Origin: Conoideocrella luteorostrata | Lineage: Eukaryota; Ascomycota; Sordariomycetes; Hypocreales; Clavicipitaceae | Length of the DNA stretch: 64,000 nucleotides | Direction: 5' to 3' | NCBI GenBank assembly: GCA_032433595.1 | Contig: JASWJB010000100.1 | Span: 62,001 to 126,000 of the forward strand | Shown: positions 1 through 10,700 of the stretch, one piece after another | Layout: every line of letters begins with the position of its first letter | Numbering within the stretch: position 1 is the first letter of the stretch | Program-made: the position numbers and the translations under genes | The notes under the pieces: model-generated | The model's database searches: none | Told to the model about the DNA's origin: nothing | What the model saw: the letters and a program-made list of their open reading frames with translations, nothing else

Positions 1-331
1 CAGCTTGTATGTCTATAAAACTAAGTGAGGCAAATTTAAGTTCACGATAGAACAATCCAGTATAGTGCCGGAGACCCCGAACAGCAAAGCTAGGTTAAGA
101 GTAAAAGGTGTATTTAGTAACAGAAAGCATTATAATCTTAAAATTCTGTAGTGCTAATAAGGACAACATATATATTTACTTTACTATGTTGAACAAACAC
201 CTTTCTTGAGGGTTGGGTACCCGTATTTGCGGTCTATTTGCTATGGGTTTAAAACAGATCCCGTTTCAAGACACAGATATGACCGCATGCACCCATTATT
301 GGTCTAGTCATGATAAAGTGGGTTCCTAATA

Positions 332-378
332 ATTCCGAAACTTTTTGCATAGTAAACCCATGCAAAAAGTTTCGGAAT
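332..378. repeat. Perfect 19-bp inverted repeat with 9-nt loop
   Basis: The arm ATTCCGAAACTTTTTGCAT at 332-350 is repeated exactly in inverted orientation at 360-378, separated by nine bases. It would form a strong hairpin in single-stranded DNA or RNA. It lies about 220 bases upstream of the small secreted protein gene. Imperfect complementarity continues just outside the arms (CCTAATA against TAGGACC). It may be the core of a foldback or MITE element, or a transcription-related hairpin. The sequence does not decide between these. Confidence 0.85.
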
Positions 379-597
379 AGGACCTAACTACTGTACAGCT
401 CAAAACGCAATTCTAGATTCTCTGCCTGTGAGCATAGCGGAACAACACAATTCAAAATATTTATAAAGTCTCTCTTCTGTCGCTCTATCATTTTCTCTAT
501 CTACTCATTCATCTAATCAGTTTAACTCATTTCCTTCAATACTTTATTCAAAGACTAAAATAACCAAATACCTAATCCTAAGTCCAAGCCTAAAAAA

Positions 598-955
598 ATG
601 GCCCGCATTACGGTTGTTGCACTCCTGGCCTGTATGCTATCACCGTTTCCACTCTTATTATTCATGACTAACACTTCTATAAGTTGCCATGTCTACATTG
701 GCGCTTCCTCAGGCGCCTACAGGAAACAATGAGCCTATCCTCGACTTTCAGGGCAATCCGTTATCGAAGGACAAGGAGGCGCAATTTCTGAAGCTAGAAG
801 AAAGCGCCGAACAGAAAGAGAAGCAGTTGGTGGCTACATTCACCAAAGAGCAGCAGGAGATGGATCAGGATATTCAGAATAAGTACAGCCAGCTGGATGC
901 TATACTGGGCGTACCAAAGAATGCTAAGAGGCAGATCCGTATCAATTCACTTTAG
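598..955 (+). CDS. Small secreted protein, two exons
   Basis: Exon 1 is 598-631, a 52-bp intron is 632-683 (GTATGC donor, TGACTAAC branch region, AG acceptor), and exon 2 is 684-955. Joining them gives a 101-residue protein starting MARITVVALLAF, a good signal peptide with a likely cut after the STLA segment near residue 17. The mature part is hydrophilic, rich in Lys, Glu and Gln, without cysteines, and is probably helical in its middle. No family or enzyme motif is recognised. It resembles the many short secreted proteins of unknown role in plant- or insect-associated fungi. Without the intron, the exon 1 frame would stop after about 45 codons and exon 2 would lack a leader, which supports the join. 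The function is unknown. Confidence 0.72.
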
Positions 956-2207
956 GCGCGTCGTCAGAGTTCCTACAATTATACATAGCGATCATTGTAA
1001 CCCTTCCATGACTGAGTCTTGGATTACAAAGAGCAATAAAGTTATTTCATGCAAAACTGCCTTGCTCAAGTGAAGAGTGCCTCTTTAAATAAAGTTGATC
1101 GCTGCAAATTGGCTGTCGCTCTGGAGCGCCTGGCGGGCACCCCCCACCCCGGCGCTCTGAGCCGCATTTGGCAAGATTAGCGAACCATTACTTCACTGCA
1201 ATTTCAACCCCTCCTGAGGGTTTGCTTCCCCACCAAGAGAGCTAACCTTCACTGCAATTTCGAAAACTCCTGACCACAAATTCCTCGCAACAATAAGTAT
1301 AGCCAGCTAGCTTAAAATAGACCAAGCGCTGTGCTAATAGATCCCCAGTGCCTGAGTGTGCGTGGGTGCGTGGGTTGAGCGGCGGTTAGCCCAGCGCTCT
1401 GAAAATTGTTCTCCAACAGTGGCGTCCCGTCCTCCAAAAATAAACGCTCCTACCTCAAGAAATGGATGCACATTTGTTGTGAACATGCACTTTGTTGTAA
1501 GGCCTCATACAGGTCTATTCTGGACCTCGGGGTTATTAATTCTGCCTGCATTGCCGACTCTGCTGGGGGTATGCCTGGACTAGGAAAAGCTTCCACATGC
1601 CGCGGTGAAGATATAGACGTACGCAGAGACCAGTAAGTCAGAGAGGTATTCCCTCTCCCTACCGAAGCCGCATAACGCGACAAGAGACTTCGTTGTGTGC
1701 CAGAGATATTTTGCCATGACCTTGTGTGTAATTCACGTGTGAAGAGTAGGGCAATTAACCTTCCTTGCCGAATATAGCTAGTCACAGCGTTAAATGTTGT
1801 TCCGTTTATCGCCTATTCGTAAAACTCGACAATTCTCCCTCTAATGGAGCCTCTAAAGCTTTTCGCAGGCTAAATTTATTGCTGGGCTTTAATAAAGAGA
1901 CAACCAGAGTTTCAGAGTCGCTATTTCATGGACACTCAACCTTATGTTCAGGGTCTTATCGATAATTTTCCCAACTAATCACACACATTGTTTCGTCTCG
2001 TAAGTTTTGTAATAAATAAGGTTACATATTCCGAAAGAGATCGCTCTAGTGCGCTAGGCGGGGTTCTAGCGTGGAAGCGTTTCGGATCTGAGACACCTTT
2101 GGTCGTACTATTAGTCCTGTGCCCCGTAAAGCTATTCCACCAAATTCTCTTAGTGCACGGGCTATACCCCAAGTTAATGCCTCGACTAGGAGACTGAGAA
2201 CAGATAT

Positions 2208-2272
2208 TTTGTGGACCGAAGCTCACACCCACAACACACATGTACTGCTCTCTAACGCACAACCAGCAATGA
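2208..2272 (-). repeat. Degenerate dispersed repeat, copy 1
   Basis: Read on the minus strand this stretch (TTGCTGGTTGTGCG..., then GTGTTGTGGGTGTGAGCTT) aligns with 3244-3307 and 30580-30647. With the copy at 3244 it forms inverted ends about 1 kb apart, so the two might bound a decayed element. No coding capacity is visible between them. Confidence 0.5.
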
Positions 2273-3243
2273 AACTTCAATTAGTGTAGGCTCCGCTAGG
2301 GACCTGGAACAATTCGTAGCGGCCTTCCGCAAAATAAGACCAAATCTAGAGCATGGCTCCGAACGAAGACATAATTCAAGTATAAAGAGGAAAAACTGAT
2401 TGACCTACTAAACGGGCAGACTAGAACCCTTCTTATAGCTAATTCATTTGATCTGACCAATCCGCTCAAGTCCAAAAATTCACGTGGCTATCTCAGTCAC
2501 CCTAACGCAAAGCCTAATAATGCGCTAAAACGTAGCATCTAACCTGTTTTAACCAGATCTAAGGTAACTAACTGTTACAAACAAGAAAGTTAAGAAAACC
2601 GGCGGGACCAAGGAAACGCGCAAAGTAGCTTCCAATTAGCAATTGGCCCAAAATGGACCCCTATCAAGAATTCTTAATCCTTAGTTAACCCAAAAAAATC
2701 CCTAGACGTTAATAAGCACCGAAATGCTTCGTAAAGTTTTTCTACTAATATAGTCTGATGTAGATAAAGGTGTTACAGTTAGGCGTCCAATTAAGCAAGG
2801 CAGTACACGTACTGGCCAATACCTGTTGAAAAGCGACTGTATTATTGTTGGATTCAATTGGACGGGTTCAACTTCATGTATATTGATGATGTCTGTTGTT
2901 GTAAGACACATTATTCATCCTTGTCTTTTCCTACCTTTAGCCAAAGAGCAGGTAATCCGACAATTATGTGCTGGTTTGGTCGGGAGGCGCGTGTGACGGG
3001 CCGGGTCCGAGAGTGGCTTGGCTGGCGCTCCAAATAACAGCTTTATGAACTGGAAGTAGCTGATGTTTAGGTCAACTGCCAACTCAAGATGAAAGCTAGG
3101 ACCAGCTGTGCTCAGAGGGTGCTGCTTTGGTTCGACTTCTGTTGTACTGAAGGGTTCACAATGCCAGAATGTATTGCGTGGGCGCAAAAGCGCCTCTAGG
3201 GTGGTTGGAATTGATTCACGTCAGTTTTACAGAATTAAAGTGG

Positions 3244-3307
3244 CGTTGTTGGTTGTGTGTCAGACACCAGTATACGTGGGTTGTGGGTGTGTGCTTTGGG
3301 TCAACAA
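3244..3307 (+). repeat. Degenerate dispersed repeat, copy 2
   Basis: The stretch contains GTTGTTGGTTGTGTGTCAGA followed by CAGTATACGTG and GGGTGTGTGCTTTGGGTCAA. It shares these blocks with 30580-30647 in the same orientation and with 2208-2272 in the opposite orientation. Confidence 0.55.
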
Positions 3308-4214
3308 AGCATTACGGTATGAATGCTGCCACAAAATTGGTCGAACATGCCCGTGAATGAATTTTTGTTTTTTTGGTGATATACTCGGTTCAACAGGAAG
3401 TCACTAGATTTTTACTTTGTGCCGTGACACAGAATGTGCTCTGTGTGTTCTGAGTTCATCGTAATCAGAACTAAATTGCATCGCGAGCGCTGAAAGCTGC
3501 TCAACTAATTGGCCGACCCGGACCCAAAATTCCGCTAGAGGTGCGCCAAAGATGGACGTTTTCCGGTGGGACTGTTTCTGACTTGACCAAAATCGAATTG
3601 CGAGATGTCTACGCCTCTTGTTGTATCCTTTGGATACTGCGAGTCTTCAGGCATGTCACCTGTTGCGATGTGCGCCAATCAGGACCTAGCGGGATGATGG
3701 GCACCTCTAATTAAGTGAAAATCTCACTGTGAAGCATGTATCGCATTTGACTGGGTCTGGTGACTACCTGCCTGAGGCCCTCTCCGGCATCTAAAGGGGT
3801 GCTCCGGATCTGTCGGCCTGACGTGCAGTTCATGTAACTTGGTGCATTTTAGGACTAGTGCGGCTGTCAGATTGCCGTTAATTCCGGTCGTCTTACCCGT
3901 GGTCAGTGCGGAGTAGTTAGTTGGTGGCCAGGAGTTGACAGAAATATCTCAGAGCAACGTTGGGACGTCTGCCTGGGCGCAGGCTTGATATTTTGGACAA
4001 TTTCTATTAGTTACTGAAGCCAACTGCGTCATGCATCAGTGTTACGTGGTGGCCTCACCATTAAGGCACACATGCATGAATTGCCTTCAAAGCTTGCTTC
4101 GAAGCCACAGGACATCTTCCTCTGAGCTTAAGAACGTGCACCCACATTTGCTATCACATTTGCTATCACGTCTATCCAGCTTTGCTTCCCCACGTCAGCA
4201 CCAAGAAATACACC

Positions 4215-5906
4215 ATGGCAGCACGAGTAGAGCGCGGCTGGGTGAACTTTATCGTTGACCGTGTCTTCGGCTGGTGGAGCGGTCTGCCCGGAGAGTCATG
4301 TAGTTATACGGTCGAGAAGGTGCGAATCCCCATCCGCGTCCATGAGGCCGACGGAGATGGAGAGGGACGGGAGATCAGCCTCGCCGCGAATCTGTACCAG
4401 CCGACCATCTCCAAACCTCGCGGCACCGTGCTCGTGCGCACGTCGTACGGGATCGGGCCCCTCATGGCCCTCAGTCATGCGCGACTGTATGCGGCGAGAG
4501 GCTACCAGGTCTTGCTCGCTGCGTGTCGAGGCACCGATGCTTCGGATGGGTGCCAGTTCGTGCCGGCCGTGAATGAGGCCCACGATGGGCTCGCCACAGT
4601 GGCCTGGATGCGGGACCAGAGCTGGTACAGCGGCTCGTTCGGCACGCTGGGGGGCTCGTACCTTGGCTACACCCAGTGGGCCCTGCTGTCCGACCCGCCC
4701 CCGGACTTGAGGGCCGCCGCCATCAGCGCTGGGCCCAGCAACTTTGGCGGCCTTGCCTGGGGATCCGGCGCCATGGGGGCCCATCTCATCGCCTGGGCCG
4801 ACCTGATGACGGCCCCCAAGCGAGGCATCGCGCCGGGCCCAGCGTACATCAAGACCCAGGCCGACATCCTGCAGCCTGTATACGACGGCGTCCCCTTGAC
4901 AAAGGCCATCGACAAACACTTTCAATCCAATGCCCCGGACTGGCTTAAGCTGGTCGCTACCGACTCGAAGCTGACGGACCCTTTGTTTAAGCGCATGGAC
5001 CAGAGTGCCGCCCTCGACCGCGTCGATATTCCCATTCTTCAGATTACGGGTTGGCAGGATACTATGCTATCTGAAGTAGTGCACCAGCATGGCGCCTTGG
5101 CCAAACGCGGTAAACAGGCATCCATCACCGTAGGACCCTGGTCTCACCTCGGCGCGCAAAGACAGACCATCGCCGAGTCCTTTGCTTTCCTGGATGAGCA
5201 TCTCGGTGGCCGTGCCCCCAAAACCCCGAGGCTCACTCCGGTGCGCGTCTATATGACGGGAGCCGGGGAATGGCGAAATTACGCTACCTGGCCGCCTTCT
5301 CGCGCCTCGACGCACGAGCTCTACCTCGGACCCCAACAGACTCTTTCTTCCCATCAGCCTTCCGACGACGCTTCGGAGTCTACATCCACCTTTCACTTCG
5401 ATCCGACGAATCCAACCCCCAATATTGGCCTACCCAGAGCGTTCGACGGCGTCATTCCAGCCAGCTACGTTGACACCGCTCTGGCTGAACGCTCCGACGT
5501 CGTCGTCTTCACGTCGGCGCCTCTGGAGGCCGACCTCGAGTCCTGTGGGCAGCCACTTGTGGAACTGTACCATTCCAGCGATAACCCAAACGTGGACATA
5601 ATGGTGCGCCTGAGTGAGGTGGACGCCAAGGGCAGCTCCACTCGGATCAGCGATAGATACAAGCGCCTGGATCCTGCTCGCGCTGAGGGTCCGATCAAGA
5701 TGGAACTCACGCCCTGTGCGCATAGGTTTCGCAGGGGGTCGAGAATCCGTATCATCATCGCGGGGAGTGCGCATCCGGCCTACATTCGCAACCTCGGCAC
5801 TGGAGAGAATCAGGCGACGGGGGATTCGACGAAGCCAGCGTGCCATGTGGTTCGTCATTCGGCGGATTTCATGTCCAAGATATCATTGCCAGTGATCGCT
5901 ACATAG
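4215..5906 (+). CDS. CocE/NonD-type (S15 family-like) alpha/beta hydrolase
   Basis: This is an intronless gene of 563 codons. I chose the ATG at 4215 because it sits in a good context (CACCATGGC) and the fold begins just after it; an in-frame ATG lies at 4182. The protein is an alpha/beta hydrolase of the X-Pro dipeptidyl-peptidase S15 / cocaine esterase group. The nucleophile elbow is GGSYLG (Ser148), the acid is in TGWQD (Asp282) and the catalytic His is in GPWSH (His311), in the expected order and spacing. The C-terminal part (about 330-560) matches the jelly-roll X-Pro dipeptidyl-peptidase C-terminal domain. There is no signal peptide, so it is probably cytosolic. Members cleave esters, amides or N-terminal Xaa-Pro dipeptides, and the substrate cannot be read from sequence. 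GC is clearly higher than in the flanks. No cluster partners are adjacent. Confidence 0.92.
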   Translation: MAARVERGWVNFIVDRVFGWWSGLPGESCSYTVEKVRIPIRVHEADGDGEGREISLAANLYQPTISKPRGTVLVRTSYGIGPLMALSHARLYAARGYQVLLAACRGTDASDGCQFVPAVNEAHDGLATVAWMRDQSWYSGSFGTLGGSYLGYTQWALLSDPPPDLRAAAISAGPSNFGGLAWGSGAMGAHLIAWADLMTAPKRGIAPGPAYIKTQADILQPVYDGVPLTKAIDKHFQSNAPDWLKLVATDSKLTDPLFKRMDQSAALDRVDIPILQITGWQDTMLSEVVHQHGALAKRGKQASITVGPWSHLGAQRQTIAESFAFLDEHLGGRAPKTPRLTPVRVYMTGAGEWRNYATWPPSRASTHELYLGPQQTLSSHQPSDDASESTSTFHFDPTNPTPNIGLPRAFDGVIPASYVDTALAERSDVVVFTSAPLEADLESCGQPLVELYHSSDNPNVDIMVRLSEVDAKGSSTRISDRYKRLDPARAEGPIKMELTPCAHRFRRGSRIRIIIAGSAHPAYIRNLGTGENQATGDSTKPACHVVRHSADFMSKISLPVIAT

Positions 5907-6134
5907 GCTAACCATGATGTGGTGGGTAAAGTACCAGCAGGCGCGCTGCTCTATCTAAGATAAAACGCGCAGTTTCGTTCTCATTACATCTCTAGGCGCT
6001 CTTATCTAGGGCAAATCGTGGTTCTAGCGGTCTTTACACAAAATGTACGTGTGTGGTTGTTATTCTCCTGAACTGAATTCCAATATATGCATAATGTACG
6101 TAAATAAAAAAAATGAATATACAAGTCACCTTCG

Positions 6135-7024
6135 TCATAGTGGCTTATTTGAAGCTTGAGAAGGTCTACTCTCCCCTGTCATTTCGACCGGCGTGGTCTC
6201 GGCGTCAAGTTCTGCAGGATGTGCTGTCTGATCTGGTTGATGATATCCCAAGTGCGAGTCCGGCTGACTGAATTCAGAAAGGGCCAGCTGTTGAGGTGGC
6301 TTCTGCGGCGATTGCTGCGTCAATTGTTTCGCCGTTTGTTGTCGTCTGCGACGTCGCATGAAGAACCAGATGGCCGCAATAATAATAGCCAGCCCAGCGA
6401 CACCGCCAACAACACCAGCCGCTATAGCGCGGGCTACAGCATCCGAATCGGCGGTATGTGACGAGTTTGGTGATATGCCCGGCGCTGTTGGTGCCGTAGC
6501 TTCTGCTGAGGATGCGGAATTCGCCGTCGTGCTGTAAGCAGTGGACGAGTGCGTACCTGAGCGGTGGGGAGCAAGTGGCTGAATATCTTGCGGTCTAATT
6601 CTCGCACATTGTCTACCATTCAGCTCATACTATACATACCCGTCGTCTTGGCCGCCAGGTCGATGAAATCTGGATTGCCCTCAGCACCTGGATCCCTGCA
6701 TCCGACAAATTTTTGACCTGCTTTATAAAACCCCATGGCGTTTGACTCGCAGCAGAACCAACCACCAGACTCATCTTTACCGTTCCATGAATACAGATTC
6801 CAACTACTGTTTGCACATATGGGCGGGCTAATGCTCAGCGCAGTGCAGTTCGAGCTGTCCGGACAGCAAATGTTGTTGGAGTAGGGCCTGTCTCGGCCGG
6901 GACAGTACGAGTTGTGCGGGCAGCATGCCTGCCACTTGTCCCAAGTTCCTCCGCAGCTTTCCTCGTCGCTCTGGCAAGAGTTGTTGCGGCGAAGCGGAAA
7001 GCCTTGAATTTTCTCTGAAGGCAT
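6135..7024 (-). CDS. Cysteine-rich membrane-anchored protein, two exons
   Basis: Exon 1 runs 7024-6640 and exon 2 runs 6586-6135, with a 53-bp intron (GTATGT donor, GCTGAAT branch, AG acceptor) that restores frame. The product has 278 residues. The N-terminal half carries about a dozen cysteines, including paired CC motifs (QACCPHNSYCPG, NICCPDSSNC, GWFCCES). A Ser/Thr/Ala/Pro-rich stalk follows, then one transmembrane segment (about 195-217, rich in Gly, Val and Ile) and a basic stop-transfer stretch (RRRRRQQ). The Gln/Pro/Thr-rich tail should be cytoplasmic. No classical signal peptide precedes the Cys-rich part, so a signal-anchor topology is likely. Fungal proteins of this layout are thought to be surface sensors or wall-associated, but function is unproven. 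The start at 7024 is the first ATG that opens the conserved-looking PLRRNNSC segment. Confidence 0.75.
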
Positions 7025-7711
7025 GGCCGATTGATTTGGGGTTCGGGTTGAATGGGTGGATGGGAGACAGATTGGAAGGGGAATGGGGGGTTTATACACC
7101 GTCGTATCTCGAAATAGGATGTTGGTGGTAACCGCCCCCTCGCCCCCCCCCCAACCCTCTAGACTACTTTTGAACGATGCCGAGTGAAGATGCACAATTA
7201 TGACTTGAGTTGCTGCACGGGGATTTTCTGGACGGACGTCCATGATGTATTAACAGGGCTGATGGCCTTGTTCGGCGTGTATAGTTACGTAGTCAGGCTA
7301 AAACCTACCATAGCACTCAGCCGCAGAGAATCCTGCCTCGGCTTCCAGAACGCAAAGTCAAAGGGACCAATACAAGTCTCTTTGTTTGCAAACAGACTAC
7401 GGAAAAACTAAGTAGTAGTTGCTGAGCTATGAAACATGACTTGCGGCGGGGAATTCATCTCAAATAAAAGTAGCATTTCTTGAATAGTATAGGGACCAGG
7501 TCGCACGAGTGTTTACGAGACGCGGAACATGTGATACTGAGCATCATTTTAAGCAGCTATAGAAATACTGGGACATGTATCTGATCCAATAAAATTGACA
7601 CAATACCAATCTTGTTTTCTCCACTTCAGCGACTTGCAAAGTGCGTATTAATTCAAACAAGGTCTATGGCTCAGTTCCTGCATGTGGAATTCGCTCATAT
7701 TCTGCAAACTT
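7025..7711. other. Intergenic, upstream of the cysteine-rich gene
   Basis: No gene is visible. It contains a C-rich run near 7146 and probably holds the promoter of the minus-strand gene starting at 7024 and the terminator region of the patatin-type gene ending at 7712. Confidence 0.5.
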
Positions 7712-10700
7712 TCAGACAAGATCGTCGATTGTTTTCGGGAAACCGCTGATGGACTTCGGCTTAACACCGTGCGCCGCGAGTTGGACCTGTACCGGCCACC
7801 TAGGCTCGTCCAAGGCATTGAATTTCAGTGCAATATTCGGTAACTCCAGGATTCCCTCCTCCTGCATTCTAGACAGAGCCTCATCCAGATATATCCAGTG
7901 AGGCTGCTGGTCACTCCACTCAATTCGAGGTTTTTGCAGTCGTTGAACGGCCTTCGCAATGTTCTTCGTAGTATCAGACCCATTCTCATATCTGCATTTG
8001 ATACTGCCTGGAGAAATGTCAGCAGGGGGATGCATGCATTAACTCGGCTGCCGTGCTTACCTTTGAGAGTCACGGCGTCATTCTCATTCACCTGCTCAGT
8101 CTGGTGGAAGTAGAAAGATGTCGCGAGCAGGGTCATAATTGCATCATCGAGGCTCGTTTTGGTCATTTCATCTTCAAGATACTCAGCTGCAACCTTTTCA
8201 AGACGTCCATCGCTTGAAATGGCTTCAAAGTCGTCCAAGGAAGGTAAACTACCGTCGACGACTGGATCTAATCGGAAGTATCTCGCCTGTTTTGAATATG
8301 CACGCTCGGCCTCTGAGTTGACGTTGCGGACGAGGTAGCCGTCTGGGCTCCAGGAGATCCAACCCGAACGACTCAAGCCGCTTCCGATGGAGAGAAGTAT
8401 GTCCAGCTTTTTGTCCTTTGTTATAGGCCAGATGCGTCCAGCTTCAAATATAGCCCTTGCGGTTAGTTCTTTTCCCGACATACTGCCGTTGTTGTAAAAC
8501 GAGCAGCCGTTCTGTTCATTCTTATGTTCGAGTGACGGAAAATAGCCAGGAGAAGCAGTCGTAAGTCTAGCAGCTTCCCATACCTTGAAGTTATCAGTTT
8601 CTTCCCAGACGGCGCTCTGTCCTATTTGGGGAGACGGGTGGTGTTTAGCTTCATACTCAGGACGCGATGGTATTCCTCTTGATCATGTGCGTTTATAAGT
8701 GCTTACCTTTATAGCGGCCTCTGGGATAAGTTGAAATAATTGACTTGGCTGATAGATCTTTCCGGCCGACTGTGACAAATACTCGACTACACTATCCATG
8801 CAATTTGCGATTCTGAAAGCCCAGTTAGTTTAGTTAGTTATTATCAAACAAAGACGACATTTGTTTTCGCAAACCTACCATCGAACCAAGGAGTCGGCTT
8901 TCGCTCATTGCGCCGAAGATTTCATGGATAATGCCCTTGAGCCCCTTTTCTTCGTACCTATCTTGACTAAAGGCGCGTACCAGAAAGAATTTTAGCGAAA
9001 ACACATTCTGGTTATATATCCAGTGAAAGGCCTTCTCCAGTACATCCTTAACCTTCCACCCCCGAAGTCCTAGTGCCAGGGCAGCCAAACCGCCAGAGCC
9101 GGTACCTCCAATCAAATCAAAAAGCGCAGCCACGGAGATATCACCTCCCAGTCTACGCTCAATGTCTGCGAGGATTTTTAGGCTGACCAGACCTCTAACA
9201 GCGCCACCATCTATAGTAAGAATACGGCGGCCGACATCTTTCGGAAGTATCAAAAAGCTAGCAGATGGCTGAAAAGATGACCTTTCTGGGTGAAGTGCAC
9301 AGGAAGGAACATCGAATACCCTTGAGTCCGTGGCATGTGGCGTTCCCTTGGCTGTAATGCAGGCATCACATATGCCATGGCCACAGGGTAGACTCTCTGT
9401 TGCATCATTACGTATACACCAGAAACAAACTGAGAGTTGATCAGGCGGAAGCTCCGTGAAACGTCCGAAAAGGATTTTAAGATTATTTTCATGAATCGCC
9501 CAGAGGGATACTCGCGCATCAGCTTTCAGGTGTTTGTCCAGCTCCTCTAGTGAAGGCTCCATCTTACTCTGCCAGAGTGTTGTGATTTCGTCGCAAATGT
9601 CGGATTCGAATTTCCCCAATCCAATTATATTTCCGTCTTTGTCTTGATGACGGCTAATTTGACTGTGTGCTATAGAGCTATTGACACACTGAACGCCATT
9701 TTTATGCCTGAAGCTGCACTCGACTGAGCGTTCCTTAAATATCTCTAGCGCCTTTTCAACATGGCTCTCATACGAGTTCGTGCATGTTTGGGAGGTTTTG
9801 TTCAGTGTGCCCTTGTAAATGCTTACAAGGCTCTTGGCTCTAATGCTGTAAGAACGATCAGCATCGAGCGCTATGCTCGAGCAGATATATGGAATTAGCA
9901 TGGTGGCAAATTCCGATGCTACGGCGCTCGGAGTTCTTCCATCTTGACTCCTATCCAAAGTAGCAAATGTTTGCTTCATCGAGTACAATATCCGGCCAGA
10001 GAGAGAATCTGGCAGCGGCTGCGTAGCAAATAACGCTTCAAGAAAGTTGAACGGTGTAATTAGGTCTGTGGAATAGTGGTTGAATGCTAAGCGAAAGAAA
10101 TGGTCCAGGGAACTCGAGTCTAGCTTCATCCCTTTGGTAGCTTTCTGATCTTGCGACTCTCTGGTGCAGTTCTCGATCATGCCGTGCAGGACTCGGAGCT
10201 GGCCAGCAAGAGGCAAGCCTTTGGTTGAGTTTGGAATCCTGATGAATCTAATGGATGAATAAGACTGCTGCAGTAGATCTTCTAGGCAGTCAATCTCAAT
10301 GCCGAATTCCCGAAAGCGTTGAGCAGCGGTCGTAAAGTAACTGTCTTCGTCTTGCTCGAGGGTGTTATACCCCTTTAGAATGTTTTCAGTAGTCTTTTCG
10401 GGATTCCATTCCTTTCCCCATCTAACATCGCATTGATTCACCACAACGATAATGTGTGGTAGTATGAATCGGTTCACAGCGGCTGAGTGCGAGGTATGTG
10501 CCCATTTCAGAACGTTTTCCAGGACGCTCCGCATCTGCCTCGCATTTCCGATGTGCACTACATATACCACAACGTCAGAGAAATTATATAATAGACGTGG
10601 AAACATTTCTTGAACCACATCATCCCTCTTCGTCTTGCAGGATATCTTGCGTTGCACATAGGCACAACTTTTCTCCAGCACTCCTTTCGTGGCCGATTCA

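Larger units (their letters stand above)
956..4214. other. Gene-poor, repeat-rich interval
   Basis: No open frame here looks like a real gene. The interval is rich in stops and holds two copies, in opposite orientation, of a degenerate repeat of about 65 bp (2208-2272 minus and 3244-3307 plus), also found at 30580-30647. A short phrase, CTTCACTGCAATTTC, occurs twice near 1193 and 1249. It probably represents decayed mobile-element DNA. Confidence 0.6.

Noticed and set aside
1450..1785. Open frame of 111 codons on the minus strand.
   Set aside because: No domain, no splice context, and it lies in stop-rich repeat-like DNA.
8786..8875. An apparent in-frame TAG between exons 3 and 4 of the patatin-type gene.
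   Set aside because: Using the downstream acceptor at GATAG moves the stop into the intron and gives the expected CSRVFVTVGRKDL continuation in frame.
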